NCBI GenBank assembly: GCA_963743595.1
Contig: CAVURW010000036.1
Location: 1-64,000, forward strand
Reading direction: 5' to 3'
DNA from: CAVURW01 sp963743595
GTDB taxonomy: Bacteria; Verrucomicrobiota; Verrucomicrobiia; Methylacidiphilales; UBA1321
Length of the DNA: 64,000 nucleotides
The stretch's first letter is position 1. Each line of letters begins with the position of its first letter. Made by a program: the position numbers and the translations under genes. This document shows, piece after piece, positions 18,098 to 26,126 of the stretch. The notes under the pieces were generated by a model. That model was not told the origin of the DNA. It worked only from the letters and a program-made list of their open reading frames with translations, and made no database searches.

Positions 18098-19548
18098 ATC
18101 GGCGGACGCTCTTTATGATACGGCGTTGATTGCTCAAAAGCATGCGCCACGCGGAGCATCGTCTCCTCGCCCCAGCGCGGGCCGATGATTTGGAGACCGA
18201 TCGGAAGCTTGGGCGATTCCGTAAATCCACAGGGAATCGAGACGCCACAAACACCGGCCAAATTCACCGCGATTGTGAAGATGTCCGCCAGGTACATCTG
18301 CAACGGATCTTGCGTTCGCTCGCCGATTTTAAACGCGGCCGTTGGTGAGGTGGGCGTGACAAGCGCATCGCATTCCATAAACGCGTTTTTGAAGTCGTTG
18401 GCGATGAGCTGCCGGACCTTCTGCGCCCGCGCGTAATAGGCGTCGTGGTAACCGCTGCTCAGCACGTAGGTACCCAGGATGATGCGTCGTTTCACTTCCG
18501 GCCCGAACCCCTCGGCCCGCGTCTTTTCGTAATGCTCCAGCACGCCGGAAGTGCCCTTAGCCCGATGACCGTAGCGCACGCCATCGAACCGCGCGAGGTT
18601 GGCGGACGCTTCTGCCGTTGCGATGATGTAATAGACCGCGACCGCGTACTTGGTGTGAGGCAAGCTCACCGGGACGATTTCCGCGCCGAGGCTCTTGTAA
18701 TGCTCAATCGCCGCGCGGATGGATTTCTCGACGGCGGGATCAATTCCCTCGATAAAATATTCCTTCGGAACACCGAGCTTCACGCCGGTGAGATCGCTCT
18801 TTTCCAGTGCTTTCCGATAATTTGGCACGGGCGTATTCACGCTGGTGTTGTCCTTAGGATCGTGACCCGAGATCACCTCTAGCAAGAGCGCGGCATCTTC
18901 CACCGTGCGGGTGAATGTGCCGATTTGATCCAGGCTCGAGGCGAACGCGACCAACCCATAGCGGGAGACGCGACCGTAGGTCGGTTTCAGACCCACGCAA
19001 CCGCAGAGTGCGGCCGGTTGGCGGATCGAGCCACCGGTATCGGTGCCAAGTGCTGCGAACGCCTCGAAACCGCCGACTGCCGCCGCTGAACCGCCCGAAG
19101 AACCGCCGGGAATGCGTGTGGTATCCCACGGATTCCGAGTGATGCCCCACGACGAGTTTTCCGTCGAACTGCCCATCGCGAATTCGTCCATATTCGTACG
19201 ACCCACCAGCAAGGCACCGGCTTGGCGTAATTTCGTGATCACCGTGGCGTCGTAAGGGGCGACGTAGCCAGCCAGGATCTTCGATGAACACGTAAGCGGA
19301 TCGCCCTGCACGGAGATGACGTCTTTGATGGCGATCGGGACACCGCCTAGCACCTGTTCCGGGCTTGTTTTGACGTTCGCTGCGGCTGTTTTAGCCTGAT
19401 CTAGGTTCAGGTGATTGTAGGCCTTGAGTTGCGGGTCAACCTTGGAAATACGCGCGGCGAGGGCATCAAGCACTGACGAAGGCGTGAGAGTGCCGGATTG
19501 GTATTCTTTGAGTAGCTGTGTGATGGGATGAGAGAGGAGATCGGACAT
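18094..19548 (-). CDS. gatA: Aspartyl/glutamyl-tRNA(Asn/Gln) amidotransferase subunit A
   Basis: The 484-residue amidase subunit releases ammonia from glutamine for conversion of Glu-tRNA(Gln) or Asp-tRNA(Asn). The Ser-cis-Ser-Lys triad is visible: Lys75 in PIAIKDVI, Ser150 in GGSSGGSAAA and Ser174 in TGGSIRQPA, with the 75 and 24 residue spacings seen in characterised GatA. It lies 19 bases after gatC in the same direction, forming a gatCA operon. gatB is not in the window. Confidence 0.97.
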   Translation of the reverse strand: MSDLLSHPITQLLKEYQSGTLTPSSVLDALAARISKVDPQLKAYNHLNLDQAKTAAANVKTSPEQVLGGVPIAIKDVISVQGDPLTCSSKILAGYVAPYDATVITKLRQAGALLVGRTNMDEFAMGSSTENSSWGITRNPWDTTRIPGGSSGGSAAAVGGFEAFAALGTDTGGSIRQPAALCGCVGLKPTYGRVSRYGLVAFASSLDQIGTFTRTVEDAALLLEVISGHDPKDNTSVNTPVPNYRKALEKSDLTGVKLGVPKEYFIEGIDPAVEKSIRAAIEHYKSLGAEIVPVSLPHTKYAVAVYYIIATAEASANLARFDGVRYGHRAKGTSGVLEHYEKTRAEGFGPEVKRRIILGTYVLSSGYHDAYYARAQKVRQLIANDFKNAFMECDALVTPTSPTAAFKIGERTQDPLQMYLADIFTIAVNLAGVCGVSIPCGFTESPKLPIGLQIIGPRWGEETMLRVAHAFEQSTPYHKERPPI

Positions 19549-19567
19549 AAAAATGGCGGAAAAAAGG

Positions 19568-19873
19568 CTACTCCACGATGCGTGGCATGAGGAAAAGGTT
19601 GTTCTCGTGAGCGGGGGCGTTGGCGAGCGCCTGTTCAGCGGTCAGAGAGGGTTGCAGGATATCGGCGCGCAGGCGGTTCTGTAGATCGGGTTCACCTAGG
19701 AGAGAGACACCGGAGATATCGGCTTCGGCGAGGAGATTCACGTAACTGAGCACGTCGACCAGCTGTTTCTGAAAAAGCGCCTGTTCTTCGGCAGAGAGGC
19801 TCATTCGGGCGAGATCGGCCACATAGGCGACGTCGATATCAACGGTGGTTTTGGGAGTAAATGCTTCCGACAT
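19568..19873 (-). CDS. gatC: Aspartyl/glutamyl-tRNA amidotransferase subunit C
   Basis: The 101-residue GatC wraps around GatA and stabilises the GatCAB complex. Family features are DVAYVADLARMSLSAEEQALFQKQLVDVLSYV in the first half and the short Arg/Pro tail LRADILQPSLTAEQALANAP near residues 68-87. The start at 19873 (MSEAFTPKTTVDIDVAYV) fits family length; the open frame extends 74 codons further but that part overlaps the divergent hydrolase gene and is not GatC-like. It is first in the gatCA operon. Confidence 0.93.
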   Translation of the reverse strand: MSEAFTPKTTVDIDVAYVADLARMSLSAEEQALFQKQLVDVLSYVNLLAEADISGVSLLGEPDLQNRLRADILQPSLTAEQALANAPAHENNLFLMPRIVE

Positions 19874-19957
19874 AGGAGAGAAGGCTAATCCACCTGGGTG
19901 AGCTGTTCCAGTCAATTTCCCGTGGCGTTGCCAGGAGGTGTGGAGTACGTTCCACGA

Positions 19958-21343
19958 ATGTTGCTGACGAATTTGACACGTAAAAACGAGATCGGGGCAA
20001 ACTCGTACCTGATGGATTTTGGCGGGGATGGGCGCGTGGTGCTGGATGCCGGGATGCATCCCCGTGCGGAAAAGGACACGATTATCCAGGCGCAACCGAT
20101 GCTGGAGAAGCTGGCTTTCGATTCACTCACCGCCATTATGGTGAGCCATGCGCACCATGATCACACCGGGGCTTTGCCGCTCTTGATGCGGGATCACCCG
20201 AACGCGCGCGTTTTCATGAGTGAGCCGACCTATTTTCTCACCGAGCCGCTGCTGCATAACTCCGTGCAGGTCATGTTGAAGCAAAAGACGGAAAAAGGCA
20301 TTCCGGAGTACCCGCTATTCACCCATCGCGAGCTCGATCAACTCGTCAAAATTTGGCAGGCCTGTGCGCTAAATCGGCCGTGGTCGTTTAAGGGCTATCC
20401 TAACCCGGACGACGCTGAGCCGCTCACGTTTCAATTCCACGATGCGGGCCATATTCTCGGATCGGTTGGCGTCGAGATACGACATCGTGGGCAGGTCTAT
20501 TTCTATACCGGCGACGTTAATTTCCGGGATCAAACGATCATGAAGGGAGCCGATTTTCCGCGGTCCGGCATCGACGTGCTGATAATCGAAACAACACGGG
20601 GCGCTAATGCCAACCCACCAGGGTTCACCCGCGAGGGCGAAGTTGATCGCTTGTGCGCTTCGATCATCAAGACCTTCCAGCGCGGCGGCGCGGTTCTAAT
20701 GCCCGTGTTTGCAATGGGCAAGACTCAGGAATTGTTGGCGACGCTCCACTTTTTGCAGCGACAGAAGAAGTTGCCGGAGACTCCGATTTACATCGGTGGA
20801 CTCGGGAGAAGTTTTTGTGATGTTTACGATAAGCTGGCGCATCGCTCGCGGCGTAAATATCCCAATTTGAATTTGTTGGAGGATATCGCTCCGCAAGTGA
20901 TGGACGGTCGCTCCTTGCGCGTCTTCAGCCCAAAAAAAGGGCACATCTATCTCATTTCATCCGGCATGATGACCGAAAACACGCTCTCGAATCTCTTTGC
21001 GCAGGTCTTTCTGACTCAGGAGCGGCACAGCATCTATTTCGTCGGTTATTGCGATCCCGAGTCGCCTGCGGGAAAGTTGAAAATGACGAAACGGGGTGGG
21101 GGAGTGACCTTGAACGATAACAACGGCGAACAACCTGTGAATTGCGAGATCGATAGCTTCGACTTCACGGCTCATGGTCAGCGCGAAGACATTCTGCAAT
21201 ACATCCGCGAGGTGCAGCCGCGCGAGGTCTTGCTGGTTCATGGAGATACGCCTGCTCTCGATTGGTTTAAGGCCGAGCTGAAGAGTTTGGAGCCGCAGAT
21301 GAAAGTCACCTTGCCGCCGCCTGGGATAGCGATTGAGATTTAG
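19958..21343 (+). CDS. MBL-fold beta-CASP metallo-hydrolase (RNase-like)
   Basis: A 461-residue metallo-beta-lactamase fold protein. The Zn motif HAHHDH is at residues 64-69, FHDAGHILGSVGVEI near 165 and FYTGDVNF near 187. The beta-CASP motifs follow: VFAMGKTQELL, SSGMMTENT near 330, FTAHGQREDI and VLLVHGD near the C-terminus. This architecture is found in CPSF73-like RNases that cut RNA. The start at 19958 (MLLTNLTRKNEIGANSYL) is chosen over the upstream frame because GGAG lies 12 bases before it. It is transcribed divergently from gatCA. Confidence 0.88.
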   Translation: MLLTNLTRKNEIGANSYLMDFGGDGRVVLDAGMHPRAEKDTIIQAQPMLEKLAFDSLTAIMVSHAHHDHTGALPLLMRDHPNARVFMSEPTYFLTEPLLHNSVQVMLKQKTEKGIPEYPLFTHRELDQLVKIWQACALNRPWSFKGYPNPDDAEPLTFQFHDAGHILGSVGVEIRHRGQVYFYTGDVNFRDQTIMKGADFPRSGIDVLIIETTRGANANPPGFTREGEVDRLCASIIKTFQRGGAVLMPVFAMGKTQELLATLHFLQRQKKLPETPIYIGGLGRSFCDVYDKLAHRSRRKYPNLNLLEDIAPQVMDGRSLRVFSPKKGHIYLISSGMMTENTLSNLFAQVFLTQERHSIYFVGYCDPESPAGKLKMTKRGGGVTLNDNNGEQPVNCEIDSFDFTAHGQREDILQYIREVQPREVLLVHGDTPALDWFKAELKSLEPQMKVTLPPPGIAIEI

Positions 21344-21446
21344 TTCAGGCAAGACCTTCTTCCGAATCAGCTAATCTACTGTTGCGGGTAGCAATGTTTT
21401 TTGTTCGTATGAGTAAACAGGGCCGATTTGTTTTTCGGATTTAGCC

Positions 21447-23666
21447 ATGGCAAATACCAAAAAGAATTCTAAGAAAGGTGGCGCGTCGACTAAGACGGTC
21501 GCCGCCGCCGAGGAACCCGCTAAAGAGAAAGGCGGGAAGGCCAAGCTAAAAAAGATCGAAAAGGCAGAGAAGCTGGTGAAGCCCGAGAAGATCGAGAAGC
21601 GCGAGAGGCCGGAGAAGATTGAAAAGAAAAAGCTGGAGAAAGTAAAAAAGCCGGAAAAGCCTCTCGGGAAGACAAAGCTGAAAAAGGCGGAAAAAAAGGC
21701 TGCGAAGAAGGCGAAATTAGAGAGCAGTCCGAATGTTAAGTCGGTGATCCATGAGACGCGGGTTTTCGCGCCTTCGGCCACGTTTTCAGACAACGCCCAC
21801 GTCGGCTCCATGAAGAAGTACGTGAAGATGCACCGTGCTTCTTTGAAGAACCCAGATAAATTCTGGGGCGAGGCGGCTGAGAGCCTCACCTGGTTTAAGA
21901 AGTGGAAGAAGGTGCTCGTTTGGAAGTCGCCAGTTGCGGAGTGGTTTGTCGGCGGGAGAATCAATGTGAGTTATAATTGCCTGGATCGCCACTTGAATGG
22001 AGTGCTTCGGAATAAAGCAGCGCTCATTTGGGAGGGGGAATCGGGCGAGGTGGTAACGCTGACTTACCAGCAGCTCCATCGGGAAGTCTGTTTGGCGGCG
22101 AACATGTTGAAGAGACATGGCGTGGTGGCGGGAGATCGCGTGTTGATCTATTTACCGATGATCCCGGAGGCCTCAATCGCGATGCTCGCGTGCAGCCGGA
22201 TTGGCGCGCCGCATACGGTGGTCTTTAGCGGATTTAGCGCTGAAGCGCTGGAGGATCGCCTGCGCGATTCCGGGGCAAAAATTGTGATTACGGCGGATGG
22301 CAGTTATCGCCGGGGAACCGCCAGCGCATTGAAGCCGAATGTGGACAAGGCGCTCGAAAAAAACACCGCTGTGAAGACCATACTTGTGGTCCAGCGCACG
22401 AAGCAATCGGTCCCTATGTTCGCTGGTCGCGATCTCTGGTGGCACCAGGAAATGGCTGCCAGCTCGCACATTTGCGCTGCTGCGGAACTCGATAGCGAGC
22501 ATCCACTTTTCATTTTGTACACCAGCGGCAGTAAGCCGAAGGGCATTGTCCACACGACAGCGGGTTATCTTTTGGGCGTTCAACAGACCACGAAATATGT
22601 GTTCGATCTAAGGCCGGAGGATGTCTATTTCTGCACTGCTGATATCGGCTGGATCACCGGTCACTCGTACGTGGTTTATGGGGTACTCAGTAACGGCGGC
22701 ACCGTGCTGATGTACGAGGGCGCACCGAATTTCCCGGAGCCGGATCGCTGGTGGAAGCTAATCGAGCGCCATCGCGTTACTATTCTCTACACCGCGCCCT
22801 CTGCCATTCGCTCTTGTATTAAGTGGGGCGATCATTGGTTGGCCGGACGCGATCTCTCGTCGCTGCGGGTTCTCGGCACAGCCGGAGAACCGATCCACCC
22901 GGAAGCCTGGATGTGGTATTACGAGAAAGTGGGCCACAGCCGCTGCCCGATCGTCGATACGTGGTGGCAAACCGAGACCGGTGGACACATGATCACGCCG
23001 TTGCCGGGCGCAACTCCGCTCAAGCCGGGTTCGGCAACGCTGCCCTTCTTTGGAGTCGATGCCGCAGTCGTTGGGGATGACGGTAAAGAATTAAAGCCGG
23101 GTCAAAGCGGTAAATTGGTGATTCGTAAGCCGTGGCCCTCCATGGTGCGCGCGATCTACGGTGATCCGGATCGTTACAAGAGCACCTACTGGTCAGAAGT
23201 GCCCGGCTGCTACTTTGCTGGAGACGGTGCGATGCGGGATAAGGATGGCTATTTCTGGATCATGGGGCGAATAGATGACGTACTGAACATTTCTGGACAT
23301 CGACTCGGAACTGCGGAAGTCGAGAGCGCGTTGGTTAGCCATGCGGATATCGCCGAAGCAGCAGTCGTGGGTCGCCCGGATGACTTAAAGGGCCAAGCGC
23401 TCGTCGCGTTCGTCACATTGCGCAACGGCGTGCAGCCGACCCAGCAACTCCGCGAGAATTTACGGTCGCATTTAGCCAAGGAGATCGGTCCGATCGCAAA
23501 ACCCGATGACGTGCGGTTTACCGATGCATTGCCCAAAACGCGCAGCGGCAAAATCATGCGGCGTCTGTTAAAGGAGCTGGCCGATTCGCCCACCGACGGA
23601 ATCAAGGGCGGCGTGGAGGAGATTTCGGTGCTGGGGAAGTCACGGGGCGAGCCAGTAGTTTTTTGA
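21447..23666 (+). CDS. acsA: Acetyl-CoA synthetase with Lys-rich N-terminal extension and a shortened P-loop
   Basis: A 739-residue AMP-forming acetate-CoA ligase, about 90 residues longer than usual. Residues 1 to about 92 are almost only Lys, Glu, Ala and Pro (KKIEKAEKL, KPEKIEKRER), like a histone H1 tail. The enzyme proper starts near residue 95. It has DVYFCTADIGWITGHSYVVYG, VDTWWQTETGG and PKTRSGKIMRR with Lys702, the lysine that is acetylated in ACS. The ATP-binding A3 loop, normally TSGSTGKPKG, reads TSGSKPKG at 359-366, so Thr-Gly is missing with the frame kept. That loop contacts ATP phosphates, so activity may be reduced or altered. It could act on another short acyl substrate. Confidence 0.9.
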   Translation: MANTKKNSKKGGASTKTVAAAEEPAKEKGGKAKLKKIEKAEKLVKPEKIEKRERPEKIEKKKLEKVKKPEKPLGKTKLKKAEKKAAKKAKLESSPNVKSVIHETRVFAPSATFSDNAHVGSMKKYVKMHRASLKNPDKFWGEAAESLTWFKKWKKVLVWKSPVAEWFVGGRINVSYNCLDRHLNGVLRNKAALIWEGESGEVVTLTYQQLHREVCLAANMLKRHGVVAGDRVLIYLPMIPEASIAMLACSRIGAPHTVVFSGFSAEALEDRLRDSGAKIVITADGSYRRGTASALKPNVDKALEKNTAVKTILVVQRTKQSVPMFAGRDLWWHQEMAASSHICAAAELDSEHPLFILYTSGSKPKGIVHTTAGYLLGVQQTTKYVFDLRPEDVYFCTADIGWITGHSYVVYGVLSNGGTVLMYEGAPNFPEPDRWWKLIERHRVTILYTAPSAIRSCIKWGDHWLAGRDLSSLRVLGTAGEPIHPEAWMWYYEKVGHSRCPIVDTWWQTETGGHMITPLPGATPLKPGSATLPFFGVDAAVVGDDGKELKPGQSGKLVIRKPWPSMVRAIYGDPDRYKSTYWSEVPGCYFAGDGAMRDKDGYFWIMGRIDDVLNISGHRLGTAEVESALVSHADIAEAAVVGRPDDLKGQALVAFVTLRNGVQPTQQLRENLRSHLAKEIGPIAKPDDVRFTDALPKTRSGKIMRRLLKELADSPTDGIKGGVEEISVLGKSRGEPVVF

Positions 23667-24097
23667 GCTTCTCGTGCTTTTCCGACGGAAACGGGAAATG
23701 CCACGCCAATTCGTAGCTTGCATCGGAGTAGGTTTCTCGCAACGTAGAGCACCCGGTCCACTTGCCTGCCGAACGTGAATCGGGTCGTCTCGAATTCGAT
23801 GAGTTGTTTGCCCCTTTCATCAGGTTCGTTGCTCCACATTTCATCAAACCATAGAATGGTAACGTGGATTGATTCACCAGTTCCGGTGATAATCCAACGG
23901 GATTCGCCCGGTTCATCGTCGAGTGAAAAGCGAGTATCTCTGGAGCCATCAACCACCGCAATTGCGCAAGCTGCCATCTCTGCTACAGCATCCGTCAAAT
24001 ATGAGGCCGTCATCGTAATCGCTCGCTCACCGACCTCCACGTAAACTTCGGCCCAACCAGCCCCGAATATCTTGAACGCTAGCTTGAATCGTTGCAT
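23602..24097 (-). pseudogene. Hypothetical protein, frameshifted
   Basis: The family is not recognised. From ATG 24097 the frame reads MQRFKLAFKIFGAGWAEV and on to FGRQVDRVLYV near 23745, then becomes improbable sequence. Removing one base there continues as RETYSDASYELAWHFPFPSEKHEKLKKLLA, a coherent acidic/aromatic end, and closes at 23602 inside the 3' end of the convergent acsA gene. The reconstructed protein is about 165 residues, soluble and acidic. The longer open frame that runs on through acsA is an antisense shadow. It could be a broken immunity-type protein, but nothing proves this. Confidence 0.55.
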
Positions 24098-24260
24098 AGG
24101 ATCCTTAATTGGTAGCTAGATTCTGTGTCAGATTTTCTTCATGGTGGGAACCGTTTTCGTACGCAAGTCCCGTTTCAAGCCCGCTTCCACACTATTGAAA
24201 ACAAGACTTGATCCTGTGGCTGAATAGGCACTTGGCATTCGGGCTGCTACCCGTCAGGAA

Positions 24261-24971
24261 GTGCTTGGGAATCAACAGACTTGTCGAGGTCAGTTCACGC
24301 CTGGAGACTTTCAGTTTGTCAGCCAGGCTTTGGCGACTCCGGGCGGGCAGGAAGCCAAACTCTTAGAGTTGCTTGAGAGTGAAGCCGAACGGGATCTGGT
24401 TCTTGATGACGAACAACTCTACGCAGCGGTTATCGATGAGACCGGATTTTTGGGCATTTCCGCCGCGTTTTATTTCTATGTTTTGACGAGGCGCTGCCTC
24501 AAAAGAGCCGGTCTACAGGATCGCGAAGTGGCAGATTATGTCGCCACGGTGTTGCTTTCTGCATGTCGTACGGAAAGTTTTACCTGCGGGGCGGGTGCGG
24601 GTGCTGCGGGTTCCAGGCAATTAGTCTATCTCTCGGACGTTTTACTGAAGATACAAAAGGCAGGTCCGGCTGAGGCGTATCGGTTGCGAAATCAAGTGGC
24701 GGACTATGCGCTTTTCCTGAGCGGCATCTTGTTGGAGCGGGTCCGGGCCCAGGCGGAGCGGAGAGGCGCACCGGGCATCGGGTATTACGAGGCGATAGGG
24801 CAATCGTCGTACCAAGCGGTGGCGGCTCACCCCGTCACCCGCTCCAGCCGCATGCAGGTGGTGTTCCTGATATTGGCGGAGGAGTTTACCCGGATTCGCA
24901 TGGCGCTCAATACGCTGGCAACTTCTGTGATGCATTTTCACGGGGATATACCGGGCTTGAGCGGTGCCTGA
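24261..24971 (+). CDS. Hypothetical helical protein
   Basis: Not recognised. The 236-residue protein begins at a GTG, since a stop codon lies 12 codons upstream and no ATG is available. It is mostly alpha-helical, with a mixed hydrophobic pattern but no clear signal peptide or full membrane span. A Gly/Ala-rich turn (CGAGAGAAGSR) lies near residue 113. ETGFLGISAAFYFYVLTRRCL and YLSDVLLKIQKAGPAEAYRLRNQVADYALFLSGIL suggest a helical bundle. It precedes the hydrolase gene at 25014 by 42 bases in the same direction and may be cotranscribed with it. Confidence 0.6.
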   Translation: MLGNQQTCRGQFTPGDFQFVSQALATPGGQEAKLLELLESEAERDLVLDDEQLYAAVIDETGFLGISAAFYFYVLTRRCLKRAGLQDREVADYVATVLLSACRTESFTCGAGAGAAGSRQLVYLSDVLLKIQKAGPAEAYRLRNQVADYALFLSGILLERVRAQAERRGAPGIGYYEAIGQSSYQAVAAHPVTRSSRMQVVFLILAEEFTRIRMALNTLATSVMHFHGDIPGLSGA

Positions 24972-25013
24972 TACAGTTGCAGAATTTGTCCAGGTGGACA
25001 TATTTGATGCAGC

Positions 25014-26054
25014 ATGAGGGATGTTTTGCAGTTCATCGAAAAGTATCGGCTTTATGTCGTCTCTGGTGCGGGTGTGGTTTTAGTGTTGGGACTTTTAAGC
25101 GGTTTTTTTCTCTACGCCCCGGAGATGAAGGAGAGGCCGCCAGAGAAAACTCCAGAGCAAAAGGCGGCCGAGGATCTGGCCTACTGGCGGTCGCTCCAAG
25201 AGACGCAGACTTTACTGGAGGCGCGGAAGGGTTTTCAGACGCATCTTGTCCGCGCCGAATCGGGAAACACGCCCCCGCCCGTTCCCGAGACGCCTCGGCT
25301 GCAATTGATCCGGTACCCGTCGGAGGTGGGTAAGCTGGCGGGTTATCTTTCACACATACCGGAGGATGGGCAAAAGCACCCGGCGATCCTTTGGCTGAGC
25401 GGGTTTAAAAATGACATCGGCCCTTGGACTTGGGAGAAGACGAAGGGGTACGACCTCACGGCAAGTGCTTTTCGAGAACGCGGAATTGTGATGCTTTATC
25501 TCTCGTTGCGCGGCGGGAACGATAATTCCGGGGACATCGAGAACTCATACGGGGAGGTGAACGACGTACTCAGTGCGCGCGATTACCTGGCGAGTTTACC
25601 TGGAATCGATTCGTCCCGGATCTATCTGGGTGCACACAGCGGCGGTGCGACTTTGGCGCTTTTAGTCGACGAGTGTTCGCCAGCGCAGTTTCGAGCCGTT
25701 TTTTGCTGCGGGCCGATTGATAAGGCCGATAACTTGCGTAAGGAGCAGTTTCGTTTCGATCAAACCAACCCGCTCGAATTCAAATTGCGCTCCCCGATCT
25801 ACTGGCTGCGCGGAATTCAGACCGAGACCTTTGTGACCGAGGGTGCGGATGGCGCGAACTTCCCCTGCTTGTTGAACTTGGGCAAGAGCAACGTAAATTC
25901 GCGGGTCCATTTCTTTACCATCCCGCATCATGATCACTTGAACGCGCTGGAGGTGGCCGCCGACGTATTTGCGACTCACGCGGAGTTGGATACGGGTGCG
26001 AGCTGCAATATCGAGATGGATCAGGGTGAATTCGATAAGTTGGCGAATCGCTGA
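25014..26054 (+). CDS. Membrane-anchored alpha/beta hydrolase (prolyl oligopeptidase-like)
   Basis: A 346-residue protein with an N-terminal membrane anchor at about residues 16-35 (VVSGAGVVLVLGLLSGFFLY), a charged coil linker to about 85 and a C-terminal alpha/beta hydrolase fold. The nucleophile elbow GAHSGG holds Ser209; YLSLRGGNDNSGDIENSYGEVNDV resembles the region before the catalytic helix of prolyl oligopeptidases; HHDHLNAL near residue 303 supplies a plausible catalytic His. The catalytic domain is expected outside the cytoplasm. Substrate (ester or peptide) unknown. Confidence 0.8.
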   Translation: MRDVLQFIEKYRLYVVSGAGVVLVLGLLSGFFLYAPEMKERPPEKTPEQKAAEDLAYWRSLQETQTLLEARKGFQTHLVRAESGNTPPPVPETPRLQLIRYPSEVGKLAGYLSHIPEDGQKHPAILWLSGFKNDIGPWTWEKTKGYDLTASAFRERGIVMLYLSLRGGNDNSGDIENSYGEVNDVLSARDYLASLPGIDSSRIYLGAHSGGATLALLVDECSPAQFRAVFCCGPIDKADNLRKEQFRFDQTNPLEFKLRSPIYWLRGIQTETFVTEGADGANFPCLLNLGKSNVNSRVHFFTIPHHDHLNALEVAADVFATHAELDTGASCNIEMDQGEFDKLANR

Positions 26055-26126
26055 TCGTTAAAATGGACAAAGTGGGCTGCTAGAAAAAGACGTGATTCAC
26101 AGGATCAGGCACTCTACAGTCCCCCC

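Noticed and set aside
21447..21740. Lys-rich start of acsA as a misread non-coding region
   Set aside because: The frame is open without interruption into the enzyme, and the composition is that of a real Lys/Glu/Ala/Pro tail; a similar tail occurs on glgA.
23249..24097. Full 282-codon reading of the minus-strand frame over the acsA end
   Set aside because: The part below about 23745 is antisense acsA; the natural end of the small protein is found in another frame after a shift.
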